Assembly (NCBI RefSeq): GCF_004348325.1
Contig: NZ_SMKF01000001.1
Span: 122,049-186,048 of the forward strand
From: Micromonospora sp. KC213
GTDB taxonomy: Bacteria; Actinomycetota; Actinomycetes; Mycobacteriales; Micromonosporaceae
DNA length: 64,000 bases
Direction: 5' to 3'
Of this stretch, positions 26,846 to 35,326 are shown piece after piece. Position numbers and translations under genes: made by a program. How positions within the stretch are numbered: position 1 is the first letter of the stretch; each line of letters starts with the position of its first letter. The notes under the pieces are model-generated. The model made no database searches and was not told the origin of the DNA. It saw nothing but the letters and a program-made list of their open reading frames with translations.

Positions 26846-27191
26846 GAAGGAGCTCCTTCGTTGGTCGGGGACAACACGGAATGTCGCATCGGCTCGCCGA
26901 AGACCGGTGCGTTGGGGCACGGCGCGCCCGCCGAGGGCGGCACCGCATGGTGTGGATCAACTCGATGAGGTGACGGGACTCGCTGACAGGTGACGTTGGA
27001 GTAACGCGGCGTTCGCCGCGACGGACGACGGGACTTGTTCTGATGCCATCGATGGAGGGGGCGTGAACGGGGGGTCGTTCATGTGCGTGCTTCCTCTCTG
27101 AGGTAACGGCCGGCTGAACCGGGGCGGGATCCGGCCTGGCCCAGGCGGACCACAGGTCCGTACTCTTACCGGCGATCGGGAAGGGACGGCG
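26846..27191. other. Divergent regulatory region between ThuA-dehydrogenase and GntR genes
   Basis: 346 bp without a credible gene. GGTCCGTACTCTTACC (27146-27161) is an imperfect palindrome containing GTACTC and resembles the GAGT-N3-ACTC sites at 29.99 and 30.17 kb. It lies about 30 nt before the GntR start, consistent with autoregulation. Confidence 0.4.
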
Positions 27192-28043
27192 GTGATCGAC
27201 GGCGAGCGCACCGGAGGCGGGTACCGCCCGGGCTACGAGGTGGTAGCGGAGCAGGTGCTGGAGCTGATAGCCCGGCTCGGCCTGCGCCCCGGCGACCGGA
27301 TGCCCACCGAGTACGAACTGGCCCGGCAGCTCGGTACGAGTCGCACCGTGGTCCGCGAGGCAGTCAAGATCCTCTCGGCGTTGGGCCGCGTACGGGCTCA
27401 GCGGGGCCGCGGCCTGTACGTCGCGGACGACCAGGGGATGCTCGGCAGCGGCCGTTGGGCGTCGTTCTTCCTGCCCACTGACCTGGACCACGTTTACATG
27501 CTCTTCGAGTTCCGCCGGACACAGGAGATGGCGACGAGCCGGTTGGCCGCCGGCCGCGCCACCCCGGCGGAGGTCCAGGCCATCGAGAAAGCCGCCGCCG
27601 CGTGCAGGCAGGGATTCGACACCGGGCGCGACGACCTGTTCAACGAAGGCGACGACGCCTTCCACACCAGCATCGCCGTCGCTTCGCACAACGTGTTCCT
27701 GCAGGTCGCGGTCCGCGAGGCCCGCCGGCTGCAGGCGCAGTCCAACCTGATCGGACTGCGCGGCTCGGTGGGCGGACACGCCGCCAAGGCGGTCGAGGAA
27801 CACGAAGCCATCTGTCAGGCCATCCGCGCCGGCGATGCGGAGGCCGCCACAGCGGCCGCAGCCATCCACATCGACAACACGTTGGACGACTACCGCCGGG
27901 AGATCCAGCAGCGGATCTTCTCCGCCGCCGACCGGCAGCCATCTACCGCCGCGGCACGGGAAGCCGTTCCTGGTGACCGCTCCCGGACCACGAGCATCGG
28001 GGCCGGTACACCGTCGCCGCCGAGCGCCGGCGTCGGTGGATAG
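27192..28043 (+). CDS. GntR-family transcriptional regulator, FadR subfamily
   Basis: 283 residues. N-terminal winged helix (residues about 14-78: LRPGDRMPTEYELARQLGTSRTVVREAVKILSA spans the recognition helix), then an all-helical FCD effector domain with FNEGDDAFHTSIAVASHN and a histidine in EEHEAICQAI, the usual metal/ligand positions. FadR-type regulators bind GT-N3-AC palindromes and respond to small acids or sugar acids. The GTG at 27192 has GGAAGGGA upstream. The C-terminal 35 residues are a disordered Ser/Pro-rich tail. It is divergent from the ThuA-dehydrogenase operon and convergent with the TatD gene. Its natural targets are the GAGT-N3-ACTC sites nearby (inference). Confidence 0.92.
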   Translation: MIDGERTGGGYRPGYEVVAEQVLELIARLGLRPGDRMPTEYELARQLGTSRTVVREAVKILSALGRVRAQRGRGLYVADDQGMLGSGRWASFFLPTDLDHVYMLFEFRRTQEMATSRLAAGRATPAEVQAIEKAAAACRQGFDTGRDDLFNEGDDAFHTSIAVASHNVFLQVAVREARRLQAQSNLIGLRGSVGGHAAKAVEEHEAICQAIRAGDAEAATAAAAIHIDNTLDDYRREIQQRIFSAADRQPSTAAAREAVPGDRSRTTSIGAGTPSPPSAGVGG

Positions 28044-28114
28044 GCCGGCGGCCACCGGCTCGCTCGCGCAACAGCTCACTCGCGCCAGGTGGCCACCGGG
28101 ATGGCACAGGCGCA

Positions 28115-28966
28115 TCAGCTGCCGCCTCTCAGGATCGAGTTGCCTTCGTACGTGGGATCGCCGCCGCGCAGGTCGGTGAGATCGAGGCGTCCCGACTGGC
28201 CGAAGAACGTGACCGGGTTGTGCCACAGCACCGTGTCGACGTCGTCGTCGGTGAACCCCGCGGCGAGCATCGCCTCGCCGGTGCGCCGGGTCAGCAGCGG
28301 GTCGGAGCGGCCCCAGTCCGCGGCGGAGTTGACGAGCATCCGTTCCAGGCCGTGCACGCGCAGGATTTCCACCATGCGTTCCGGTGACATCTTCGTGTCC
28401 GGGTATACGGAAAAGCCCATCCAGCAGCCGGAGTCGTGGACCGCGCCGACCGTGACCTCGTTGAGGTGGTCGACGACGACCCGGCCGGGATCGATGGTGG
28501 AGTTCCTCACGACCTCGAGACTGCGGGCAACCCCTCGAATCTTGTCGCGATGCGGGGTGTGCACGAGCGCGGGCAGCTCGTACTCGATGGCCATGGCCAG
28601 CTGCGCGGCGAAGACGTCGTCCTCCTCCGGTGTCATCGCGTCGTAGCCGATCTCTCCGACTGCCACCACCGAATCCTTGGCCAGGTAGCGGGGCACCAGC
28701 TCCAGAGCCTCACGGCAACGCGGGTCGTTGGCCTCTTTGGGGTTAAGGGCGATGGCGGCGTGGTGGCGGATGCCGAACTGGGTGGCCCGGAATGGCTCCC
28801 AGCCGACGAGCGAGGCGAAGTAGTCAGCGAACGAGCCGGCGTTCGTGCGTGGCTGCCCGAGCCAGAACGCCGGCTCCACCACGGCGCGCACGCCCGCCGC
28901 CGCCATCCGCCCGTAGTCGTCGGTGGTTCGTGAGGTCATGTGGATGTGCGGATCGAAGATGCGCAT
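28115..28966 (-). CDS. TatD-family metal-dependent hydrolase (Ebo-associated)
   Basis: 283 residues of the amidohydrolase-like TIM barrel. Metal ligands are visible: DPHIHMTS at the N-terminus, GEIGYD (Glu), LVHTPH (His), VVDHL (His) and NSAADW (Asp). It is close to the TatD-like hydrolases that accompany EboA in ebo gene clusters; the substrate is unknown and need not be DNA. The ATG at 28966 has GGAGG 4 nt upstream. It lies 14 nt after the eboA stop and is surely co-transcribed with it. Confidence 0.85.
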   Translation of the reverse strand: MRIFDPHIHMTSRTTDDYGRMAAAGVRAVVEPAFWLGQPRTNAGSFADYFASLVGWEPFRATQFGIRHHAAIALNPKEANDPRCREALELVPRYLAKDSVVAVGEIGYDAMTPEEDDVFAAQLAMAIEYELPALVHTPHRDKIRGVARSLEVVRNSTIDPGRVVVDHLNEVTVGAVHDSGCWMGFSVYPDTKMSPERMVEILRVHGLERMLVNSAADWGRSDPLLTRRTGEAMLAAGFTDDDVDTVLWHNPVTFFGQSGRLDLTDLRGGDPTYEGNSILRGGS

Positions 28967-28980
28967 CGAACCTCCGGCCG

Positions 28981-29571
28981 TCAGGTGAGCTGCTTCAGCA
29001 GTGCGAGGGCGTCGTCGGGCAGGTGGCGTCCGGCGGCATCGCGCTCGTCACGGAGGTCGGCGATCATCGTCGCCAGTTCGGCGTCGGCACGCTCCGTCAG
29101 GCCGTGTACCGCCGACAGCGGCACGCCCATGAAGACGCATTTCAGGACGGCCTGGCGCCAGCTGGCCTGATCGAGGTGCCGTGCGTACGGACCGAGCGCG
29201 GCGGCGAGCAGGCGGGTGTCGTTCGTGCGGATGGCGTCGTGCAGCAACGGCACTGCCCCGCCGTCGAGTGGAAGCAGGGGCAGCGCCTTGAGCACGGCAC
29301 GCTTTTCGTCAGCGTCACCGTACCGGTAGAGATCCTCGACCCGCCGCGGCACGGCCGCGACGGGCAGGGCGAGCAACAGTCGCGCGCGGGCCGCCTCGTC
29401 GGCGGTCCAGCCCTCGACCTGTGGCAACGACGCCCGGCCGCAGTGGCGGCCGGCGCTGGCGAACAAGCGAACGATGCTGGCCGGGTCGCGAGCCACACGC
29501 CTTTCCGCGTCGGCGAGCCAGCCGTCGTCGGCCACGACGTCCCGTGCGACACGACGTGCGTCCGATTCCAT
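28981..29571 (-). CDS. eboA: EboA-domain protein
   Basis: 196 residues, soluble and mainly helical. It carries the conserved EboA blocks: LFASAGRHCGR near the N-terminus, AVLKALPLLPLDG, DAIRTNDTRLLAAALGPYARHLD, WRQAVLKCVFMGVPL and ERADAELATMIADLRDER. EboA belongs to a cluster otherwise encoding a UbiA-type prenyltransferase, a dehydroquinate-synthase-like enzyme, a TIM-barrel protein and a phosphatase-like protein; in cyanobacteria that cluster is linked to export of a scytonemin precursor. Only EboA and TatD are here. The ATG at 29571 has a perfect AAGGAGG upstream. The upstream region is shared with the ROK/RbsABC operon. Confidence 0.85.
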   Translation of the reverse strand: MESDARRVARDVVADDGWLADAERRVARDPASIVRLFASAGRHCGRASLPQVEGWTADEAARARLLLALPVAAVPRRVEDLYRYGDADEKRAVLKALPLLPLDGGAVPLLHDAIRTNDTRLLAAALGPYARHLDQASWRQAVLKCVFMGVPLSAVHGLTERADAELATMIADLRDERDAAGRHLPDDALALLKQLT

Positions 29572-29986
29572 AACGCCTCCTTCGGATCCGCGGCGTCGCC
29601 CGTCGATTCGTCCGCGCCCTGCCGGTGCGGCCAGTGCCACGCCCGTCCCGTCAGGCCGATGGCGAGGACGCCCAGCGCGCGGGCCACCGGGCCCCGTCCG
29701 CCCGCCACCGAGGTCAACCCAACCGTGACGACGACGAAGTCGGCGGCGACGACGCCGCCACGGGTCGGTGGACGGGTCGGACAGGGCTGGCGGGCAGGGC
29801 CGGTCGGCGTCTCGGCCCTGCCCGCCGATCGAACCCGGTGACCGTCCCCTGTTGGTCCGCTCATCGGTAACAGGTCGGGACGGGCACCGGGCAGTCAACC
29901 AACGCCACGCACGAGGGAATGCCCTGGTCGGCGAGGTAGGCGCCGGGCTGTGCCAAGCGGTCGGAGACTGCTATCGGTACCAGCCA

Positions 29987-29999
29987 AGAGTCGTACTCA
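29987..29999. promoter_or_regulatory. Candidate FadR-type operator, single copy
   Basis: AGAGTCGTACTCA contains the palindrome GAGT-CGT-ACTC with the GT-N3-AC core of FadR-subfamily GntR operators. It is nearly identical to the two copies at 30159-30196. Confidence 0.6.
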
Positions 30000-30158
30000 T
30001 GGCGAGCCCGGAGGGTGGATTCGTTGCGGGCAGGTCCGTGCCAGCCTGGTCGCGCACCGCCCCGGAGGGGCACGCCGGCGCGAGTTCGAGGACATCACTG
30101 GGGCCTTCCTGTACCGGTCCAGAGCGCCACAAGGGCTGACTGTTGCAGACACATCAGG

Positions 30159-30196
30159 CGGTGCAGAGTCATACTCTCGGTGCAGAGTCATACTCT
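30159..30196. repeat. Perfect 19-bp tandem repeat carrying two operator-like palindromes
   Basis: CGGTGCAGAGTCATACTCT occurs twice head to tail (30159-30177 and 30178-30196). Each copy contains GAGT-CAT-ACTC. The 19-bp period is close to two helical turns, so two dimers would bind on nearly the same face, as expected for cooperative repression or activation of the operon starting at 30442. Confidence 0.9.
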
Positions 30197-30441
30197 TAGG
30201 ATCAGTCGACGGTTGTCAATCCCACCAGGCCACCCGGACGGGCTCATCAGCACCCAACGATCGGGAACTTCTGCTGACCTCGACAAAAGTCGATGCGATC
30301 TCTGCAGAAGGTCTGGACCACATAGATGGAAGCCCGTACTGTCGTCACACGGCCGACACGGTCGGTTGCCCTGCCTGCACCTACTGGAACGCCAACGTGA
30401 CGAGGCACTGACCTCGGACCCGTGGATGACGGAGGCGCGAA

Positions 30442-31632
30442 GTGACCCCGCTCGCGACTGCCCAGCGACCAATCCGATCCCGTCTGCTCTGCCTGCTGCG
30501 CGACAGCGGTGCGCTGTCCCGCGCCGAGCTGGCGGACCGGCTCGCGACCCCCCGGCCGCGGCTGCTCGCCGAGCTGGACGCGCTACTCAACACCGGCCTG
30601 GTACGGGAAGCCGGTCCGGCCGCCTCCCGCGGCGGCCGGCGGTCGACGCTTGTCGAACTGAACCCCGATCTCCGGTTCGCGGCGGTCGACCTCGGTGCCA
30701 CCTCGATCGACATCGAGATCATCGACGGGCAGCTGGAGCCGGTCGTCGCCTACGCGGAGCCGGCCGACATCCGCTCCGGCCCGAAGGTCATCCTGAACCG
30801 GCTCAGCGAGATCCTCGCCAAATTCGCGATCGACGGAGCGTTCCAGCGCCTGCACGCCATCGGCATCGGCGTGCCGGGCCCGGTGAGCTTCCGGGACGGT
30901 GTCCCGGTCTCACCGCCCATCATGCCCGGTTGGCACCAGTACCCCGTTCGCGAGATACTCAGCCGCGAACACGCGTGCCCGGTGGTCGTCGACAACGACG
31001 TGAACATCATGGCCATCGGCGAGCGCTACGGCGGCGTCGCGCGTTCCGTCGACGACCTGCTGTTCGTGAAGGTCGGTACCGGCATCGGCTGCGGCATCTA
31101 CCTGCACGGTGAGGTGTACCGGGGCCCGGACGGCTGCGCCGGCGACATCGGCCACATCCAGCTCGACCGCAACGGTCCGGTCTGTTCGTGCGGAAACGTC
31201 GGCTGCCTCGAGGCCCTGTTCAGCGGCGCCGCGCTGGCCCGCAGCGCAACCGCCGCCGCCCGCAACGGTGCCTCGCCGGTGCTGGCCGACCGGCTCGCCG
31301 CGACCGGGACGGTGACCGCGCGGGACGTGGCGCGGGGCCTGGCGGAGGGTGACGTCACCTGTATCGAGCTCGTCCGGGACGGCGGATGCCGCATCGGCAC
31401 GGTGCTTGCCGGACTGGTCAGTTTCATCAACCCGTCGATGATCGTGATCGGCGGTGGCCTGGCCGGGCTCGGACATATCCTGCTCGCCCAGATCCGCAGC
31501 GTACTGTACCGGCGCTCGCTCCCCCTCGCCACCGGAAACCTGCCGGTGGTGCTCTCCGAACTGGGCCCCCGCGCAGGCGTTGTCGGAGCCGCGGTGCTCG
31601 CCAGCGAGCTGGCGTACGGGCAGCCGTCATGA
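30442..31632 (+). CDS. ROK-family transcriptional regulator
   Basis: 396 residues. An N-terminal winged helix (about 1-75, LCLLRDSGALSRAELADRL) is fused to a ROK sugar-kinase-like domain: nucleotide-binding AAVDLGATSIDIEI, GIGVPGPVS, VVDNDVNIMAIGERY, VGTGIGCGIYL, and the zinc motif CSCGNVGCLEAL. Proteins of this layout (NagC/Mlc/XylR type) bind a sugar and control sugar transporter genes. The GTG at 30442 has GGAGG at 30431-30435. It is the first gene of the operon and its stop overlaps the ATPase start (ATGA), which points to local control of this importer. Confidence 0.92.
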   Translation: MTPLATAQRPIRSRLLCLLRDSGALSRAELADRLATPRPRLLAELDALLNTGLVREAGPAASRGGRRSTLVELNPDLRFAAVDLGATSIDIEIIDGQLEPVVAYAEPADIRSGPKVILNRLSEILAKFAIDGAFQRLHAIGIGVPGPVSFRDGVPVSPPIMPGWHQYPVREILSREHACPVVVDNDVNIMAIGERYGGVARSVDDLLFVKVGTGIGCGIYLHGEVYRGPDGCAGDIGHIQLDRNGPVCSCGNVGCLEALFSGAALARSATAAARNGASPVLADRLAATGTVTARDVARGLAEGDVTCIELVRDGGCRIGTVLAGLVSFINPSMIVIGGGLAGLGHILLAQIRSVLYRRSLPLATGNLPVVLSELGPRAGVVGAAVLASELAYGQPS

Positions 31633-33149
31633 CGTCCGAGGTGGTGCTCCGGCTGGCCGGCGTGGTCAAGAGCTTCCCCGGCGTACGCGCGCTGGACGGC
31701 GTCGGGCTGGAGGTCCGCGCGGGCGAGGTGCACTGCCTCCTCGGCCAGAACGGGGCCGGCAAGTCCACCCTGATAAAGGTGTTGTCCGGAGCCCACCGGC
31801 CGGACGCGGGAGAGATCGTCTGGCAGGGCGAGCAGGTGTCGTTCAGCAGCCCGCACGCCGCGCTCAAGGCCGGCATCGCCACGATCTACCAGGAGCTGGA
31901 CCTCATCGACGAGCTGTCGGTCGCGGAGAACCTCGCGATCGGCCAGGAACCGCGGCGCCTCGGCTTCGTGCGGCGCGGCGCGATGCGCCACGCCGCCCAG
32001 CGGGTACTCAGCCAGCTGGGACACCCGGAGATCCCGGTCGGCGCCGAGGTCGGCGCACTGCCGGCCGCCGCCAAGCAGATCGTCAGCATGGGCCGGGCGC
32101 TGTCCCGCCGGGCCAAGCTCATGATCATGGACGAGCCGACCGCCGTCCTGGCTCACGGCGAAGTACAGAATCTGTTCCGGGTCATCCGCGACCTCACCGC
32201 CGAGGGCATCGCGGTCATCTACATATCCCACCGGCTGGAGGAGATCCGCGAGATCGGTGACCGGGTCACGGTCCTGCGGGATGGGCGCACCTCGGCGGTC
32301 AACCTGGACGCGAAGACCACGCCCACCCGGGAACTGGTGCGCCGAATGACCGGCCGGAGCATCGAGTACGTGTTCCCCGAGCGCCGTGCGGCCTCGCACA
32401 CCGAGCCGCTACTGGCCGTCGAGGGCCTCGGGCGGCAGGGCGAGTTCTCAGACGTCTCCTTCGCCGTCCACCGGGGAGAGGTCGTGGGCATCGCCGGCCT
32501 GGTCGGCTCCGGCCGCTCCGAGTTGCTGGAAACGGTGTACGGCGCCCGCCGACCGGACACCGGCCGCGTTCTCGTCGACGGCCGACCGCTGCACCCGGCC
32601 GACGTCGGCGCGGCCGTCCGGGCCGGTCTCGGGATGGCGCCGGAGGAACGCAAGCAGCAGGCACTGCTGATGGGCGAACCGGTCTACCGCAACATCACCC
32701 TGGCGCGCCTCCGCCGCTTCGCCACCGTGGGCTTCACCCGGACCGGTGCCGAGCGGGAGGCGGCCACCCGCATCGCCGACGACCTCGAACTGCGCCCACG
32801 CGACGTCCAGCGGCCGGTCCGGACGCTGTCCGGCGGTAACCAGCAGAAGGTCGTCGTCGGGCGGTGGCTGCTCGGCGGCACCCGCCTGCTGCTGCTCGAC
32901 GAGCCCACCCGCGGCGTCGACGTCGGGGCACGAGCCGAGCTGTACCAGATGATCCGGCGCCTGGCGGACAGCGGCGTCGGCGTCCTGCTGGTCTCCAGCG
33001 AGGTGCCGGAGGTGCTCGGTCTGTCCGACCGGGTGCTGGTGATGCGCGAGGGCCGGCTGATCCACCAGGCTCCGGCCGAAGAGCTCGACGAGGACACCGT
33101 ACTCGATCTCGTCATGGCGGGGTCGCTGTTGGAAGGGAGCCCGACGTGA
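31629..33149 (+). CDS. Sugar ABC transporter ATPase, RbsA/XylG type
   Basis: 506 residues with two fused ABC domains. Domain 1 has Walker A GQNGAGKST, Q-loop YQELDL and Walker B LMIMDEPTAVL; its signature motif is degenerate (LPAAAKQIVS). Domain 2 has the degenerate Walker A GLVGSGRSE that is normal for this family, signature LSGGNQQKVVVGRWL and Walker B LLLLDEPTRGVD. It would energise import of a monosaccharide with the permease and lipoprotein encoded downstream. The start overlaps the ROK gene (ATGA) and the stop overlaps the permease start (GTGA). Confidence 0.95.
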   Translation: MTSEVVLRLAGVVKSFPGVRALDGVGLEVRAGEVHCLLGQNGAGKSTLIKVLSGAHRPDAGEIVWQGEQVSFSSPHAALKAGIATIYQELDLIDELSVAENLAIGQEPRRLGFVRRGAMRHAAQRVLSQLGHPEIPVGAEVGALPAAAKQIVSMGRALSRRAKLMIMDEPTAVLAHGEVQNLFRVIRDLTAEGIAVIYISHRLEEIREIGDRVTVLRDGRTSAVNLDAKTTPTRELVRRMTGRSIEYVFPERRAASHTEPLLAVEGLGRQGEFSDVSFAVHRGEVVGIAGLVGSGRSELLETVYGARRPDTGRVLVDGRPLHPADVGAAVRAGLGMAPEERKQQALLMGEPVYRNITLARLRRFATVGFTRTGAEREAATRIADDLELRPRDVQRPVRTLSGGNQQKVVVGRWLLGGTRLLLLDEPTRGVDVGARAELYQMIRRLADSGVGVLLVSSEVPEVLGLSDRVLVMREGRLIHQAPAEELDEDTVLDLVMAGSLLEGSPT

Positions 33150-34204
33150 CGGTAAGCACCCGCGTCACGACGGCGGAACCGGAGGCTGTGCGGGAGCCGG
33201 GCCGCCGGATGTTGTCGCTGGAATCGGTCAAACGGACGGCCACCCTCGCCGCCGTACTGCTGGCGCTGCTCGTCGTCGGCGCAGTCACCCGGCCGGACAT
33301 CTTCCTCGACCCCGCGAAGCTGTGGTCGAACGAGCTGACCGTACTCAGCCTCGCGTCGGCGATCGGAGTGATCACGATCGGCATGACGTTCGTGATGATC
33401 GGCGGCGGAATCGACCTGTCGGTGGGTGCCCTACTCGCCCTGGCGAGCGTCTGGTGCACGACGGTCGCCACGCAGAGCTTCGGCGTCACCGGCGTCATCT
33501 TCGCGGCTCTCGCGGTGGGCACCGGCGCCGGCATCGTCAATGGGCTGCTCATCTCGTACGGACGGCTGGTCCCGTTCATCGCCACACTCGCGATGATGGT
33601 GGCGGCCCGTGGGCTGGCGCAGAAGATATCCGGGTCGCAAACCCAGATCAACCGGGTCGCGTTCGTGAACGATCTGGCCAGTGGCAAGGTCCTCGGCATC
33701 CCGTACATCGTCGTGATCTTTGCCGTCGTGGTCGTGCTCGGTTGGATCCTGCTCAACCGCACCACCTTCGGCCGGCGTACGGTCGCGATCGGCGGCAATG
33801 CCGAAGCCGCCCGGCTGGCCGGCATCAACGTCAAGCGCCACACGTTGGCGCTGTACGCACTGTCCGGGCTGTGCTGTGGTATCGCCGCGCTGATCGTGGT
33901 CGCCCAGACCACATCGGGCTCCAACACCAACGGCGACCTGTACGAACTGAACGCGATCGCCGCCGCGATCATCGGCGGTACGGCGCTGACCGGCGGCCGG
34001 GGCACGATCATGGGCTCCCTGTTCGGGGTACTCATCTTCAGCCAGATCGCCAACCTGTTCACCGTCAACAACCTGCCCACCGAGACCCAACGCATCGTCA
34101 ACGGCGCGATCATCGTTTGCGCCGTCCTTGTCCAGCAACTCCAGATGGGACGGCTTCGCGTTCCCGCGTTCGCGTGGACCCGGCGCGGCCGTACCCCGAC
34201 CTGA
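33146..34204 (+). CDS. Sugar ABC transporter permease, RbsC type
   Basis: 352 residues, a short cytoplasmic N-terminus and about eight to ten membrane helices. The BPD_transp_2 landmark GGIDLSVGALLALASV and the cytoplasmic coupling segment FGRRTVAIGGNAEAARLAGI are present, with AAAIIGGTALTGGRGTIMG before the last helices. The GTG at 33146 overlaps the ATPase stop and has GGAAGGGAG upstream. A single permease gene suggests a homodimeric channel. Confidence 0.95.
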   Translation: MTVSTRVTTAEPEAVREPGRRMLSLESVKRTATLAAVLLALLVVGAVTRPDIFLDPAKLWSNELTVLSLASAIGVITIGMTFVMIGGGIDLSVGALLALASVWCTTVATQSFGVTGVIFAALAVGTGAGIVNGLLISYGRLVPFIATLAMMVAARGLAQKISGSQTQINRVAFVNDLASGKVLGIPYIVVIFAVVVVLGWILLNRTTFGRRTVAIGGNAEAARLAGINVKRHTLALYALSGLCCGIAALIVVAQTTSGSNTNGDLYELNAIAAAIIGGTALTGGRGTIMGSLFGVLIFSQIANLFTVNNLPTETQRIVNGAIIVCAVLVQQLQMGRLRVPAFAWTRRGRTPT

Positions 34205-34273
34205 CCTTCTCGCCCAGCCGGCGACCCCGACCCGGGGTCGCCCGGCACCTCGCACCCTTTTTCAGGAGGAGCC

Positions 34274-35314
34274 ATGTCCACGTCCCGCCGCAGATTGTTG
34301 CTCGGCGGATCAGCCCTTGGAGCCGGTGCGCTGCTCGCCGGCTGCACGTCCAACGAAACCAAGGGCAACGACGACAACGATCAGACGAAGGTGTCCGGTG
34401 GCAACAATGCCGCCCCCGGAAAGACGGTGACCATCGGATTCACCGCCCCCGCCGCCGACCACGGTTGGATAGCGGCGATCACCAACAACGCCAAGGCGCA
34501 GGCCGGAAAGTACTCCGACGTCAAACTGCTCGCGGTCGACCCGGGCAGGGACGCGCCCGCCCAGATCGCCGCGATCCAGTCGTTGATCCAGCAGAAGCCG
34601 GACGCCATCGTGATGCTGCCCTACGACGGCGCCCAACTCACGGCCGTCGCCCGGCAGGCCACGGACGCCGGCATCCCGGTGGTCAATCTCGACCGGGAGT
34701 TCGCCGATCCGGCCGCAGCCTTCACGCTGATCAAAGGGGACAACTACGGCATGGGGGTATCCGCCGGGCACTACATCGGCAGGAAGCTCAAGGGCAGGTC
34801 CGGCGCGGTCATCGCCGAGATCGCCGGCATCGACACCCTCCAGCTCACCAAGGACCGCTCGAAGGGCTTCGCCGACACGCTGGCGACGTACGGACTGCGG
34901 GTGACCAATCGGGTGGCCGCGCAGTTCACCGTCGACTCCGGCCAGGCGGTGACGGCAAACCTGCTCCAGGCGGCCCCGAAGATCGATGCGATCTGGAACC
35001 ACGACGACGACCAGGGCGTCGGCGTGCTCGCGGCGATCCGCCAGGCTGGCCGCAAGGAGTTCTTCATGGTCGGCGGCGCCGGATCGCTGGACGCCATGGA
35101 TCACATCAAAGCCGGTGACAGCCCGCTGGAGGCCACGGTCACGTACCCGCCCACGATGGCGTCCTCGGCCATTTCGCTGGCCCGGCTCACCGCCCAGGGC
35201 AAAGGCATGGAGGACCTCGTCGAACTCCAGGTACCGAAGCTCATCGTGCTGCAGTCCGAGACGGTGACCAAGGAGAACGTGGAGCGGTACCGGCCGCTTG
35301 GTTTCAAGTCCTGA
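34274..35314 (+). CDS. Sugar-binding lipoprotein, RbsB type
   Basis: 346 residues. Tat-like signal (STSRRRLLLGG) with lipobox LLAGC, so it is a lipoprotein of the outer membrane leaflet. A periplasmic-binding-protein fold of the ribose/galactose family follows (VTIGFTAPAADHGW, ALIQ-type IQSLIQQKPDAIVMLPYD, VNLDREF, AIWNHDDDQGVGVLAAI). The substrate is not evident; the Gfo/Idh and TIM-isomerase genes downstream suggest a sugar or sugar derivative needing oxidation and isomerisation. AGGAGGA precedes the ATG. Confidence 0.92.
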   Translation: MSTSRRRLLLGGSALGAGALLAGCTSNETKGNDDNDQTKVSGGNNAAPGKTVTIGFTAPAADHGWIAAITNNAKAQAGKYSDVKLLAVDPGRDAPAQIAAIQSLIQQKPDAIVMLPYDGAQLTAVARQATDAGIPVVNLDREFADPAAAFTLIKGDNYGMGVSAGHYIGRKLKGRSGAVIAEIAGIDTLQLTKDRSKGFADTLATYGLRVTNRVAAQFTVDSGQAVTANLLQAAPKIDAIWNHDDDQGVGVLAAIRQAGRKEFFMVGGAGSLDAMDHIKAGDSPLEATVTYPPTMASSAISLARLTAQGKGMEDLVELQVPKLIVLQSETVTKENVERYRPLGFKS

Positions 35315-35326
35315 CGGAGGTCGACA

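Larger units (their letters stand above)
29572..30441. other. 870-bp divergent intergenic region with repeated operator-like sites
   Basis: No convincing gene on either strand. On the minus strand, codons upstream of eboA would encode a short hydrophobic stretch (ADFVVVTVGLTSVAGGRG) that could be a remnant of a membrane protein, but it has no supported start. The right half is AT-richer and holds three GAGT-N3-ACTC sites (29988, 30166, 30185), implying promoters for both eboA-tatD and the ROK/RbsABC operon. Confidence 0.6.

Noticed and set aside
28044..28114. Terminator between the GntR and tatD genes
   Set aside because: CCACCGG/CCAGGTGG pairing is imperfect with a long loop, weaker than the other convergent-gene hairpins here.
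29590..29870. Membrane protein gene upstream of eboA on the minus strand
   Set aside because: The hydrophobic stretch is short, lacks a plausible start and continues into the eboA sequence in another frame.
30159..30196. CRISPR-like repeat
   Set aside because: Only two directly adjacent 19-bp copies without spacers; the palindrome within each copy fits an operator.
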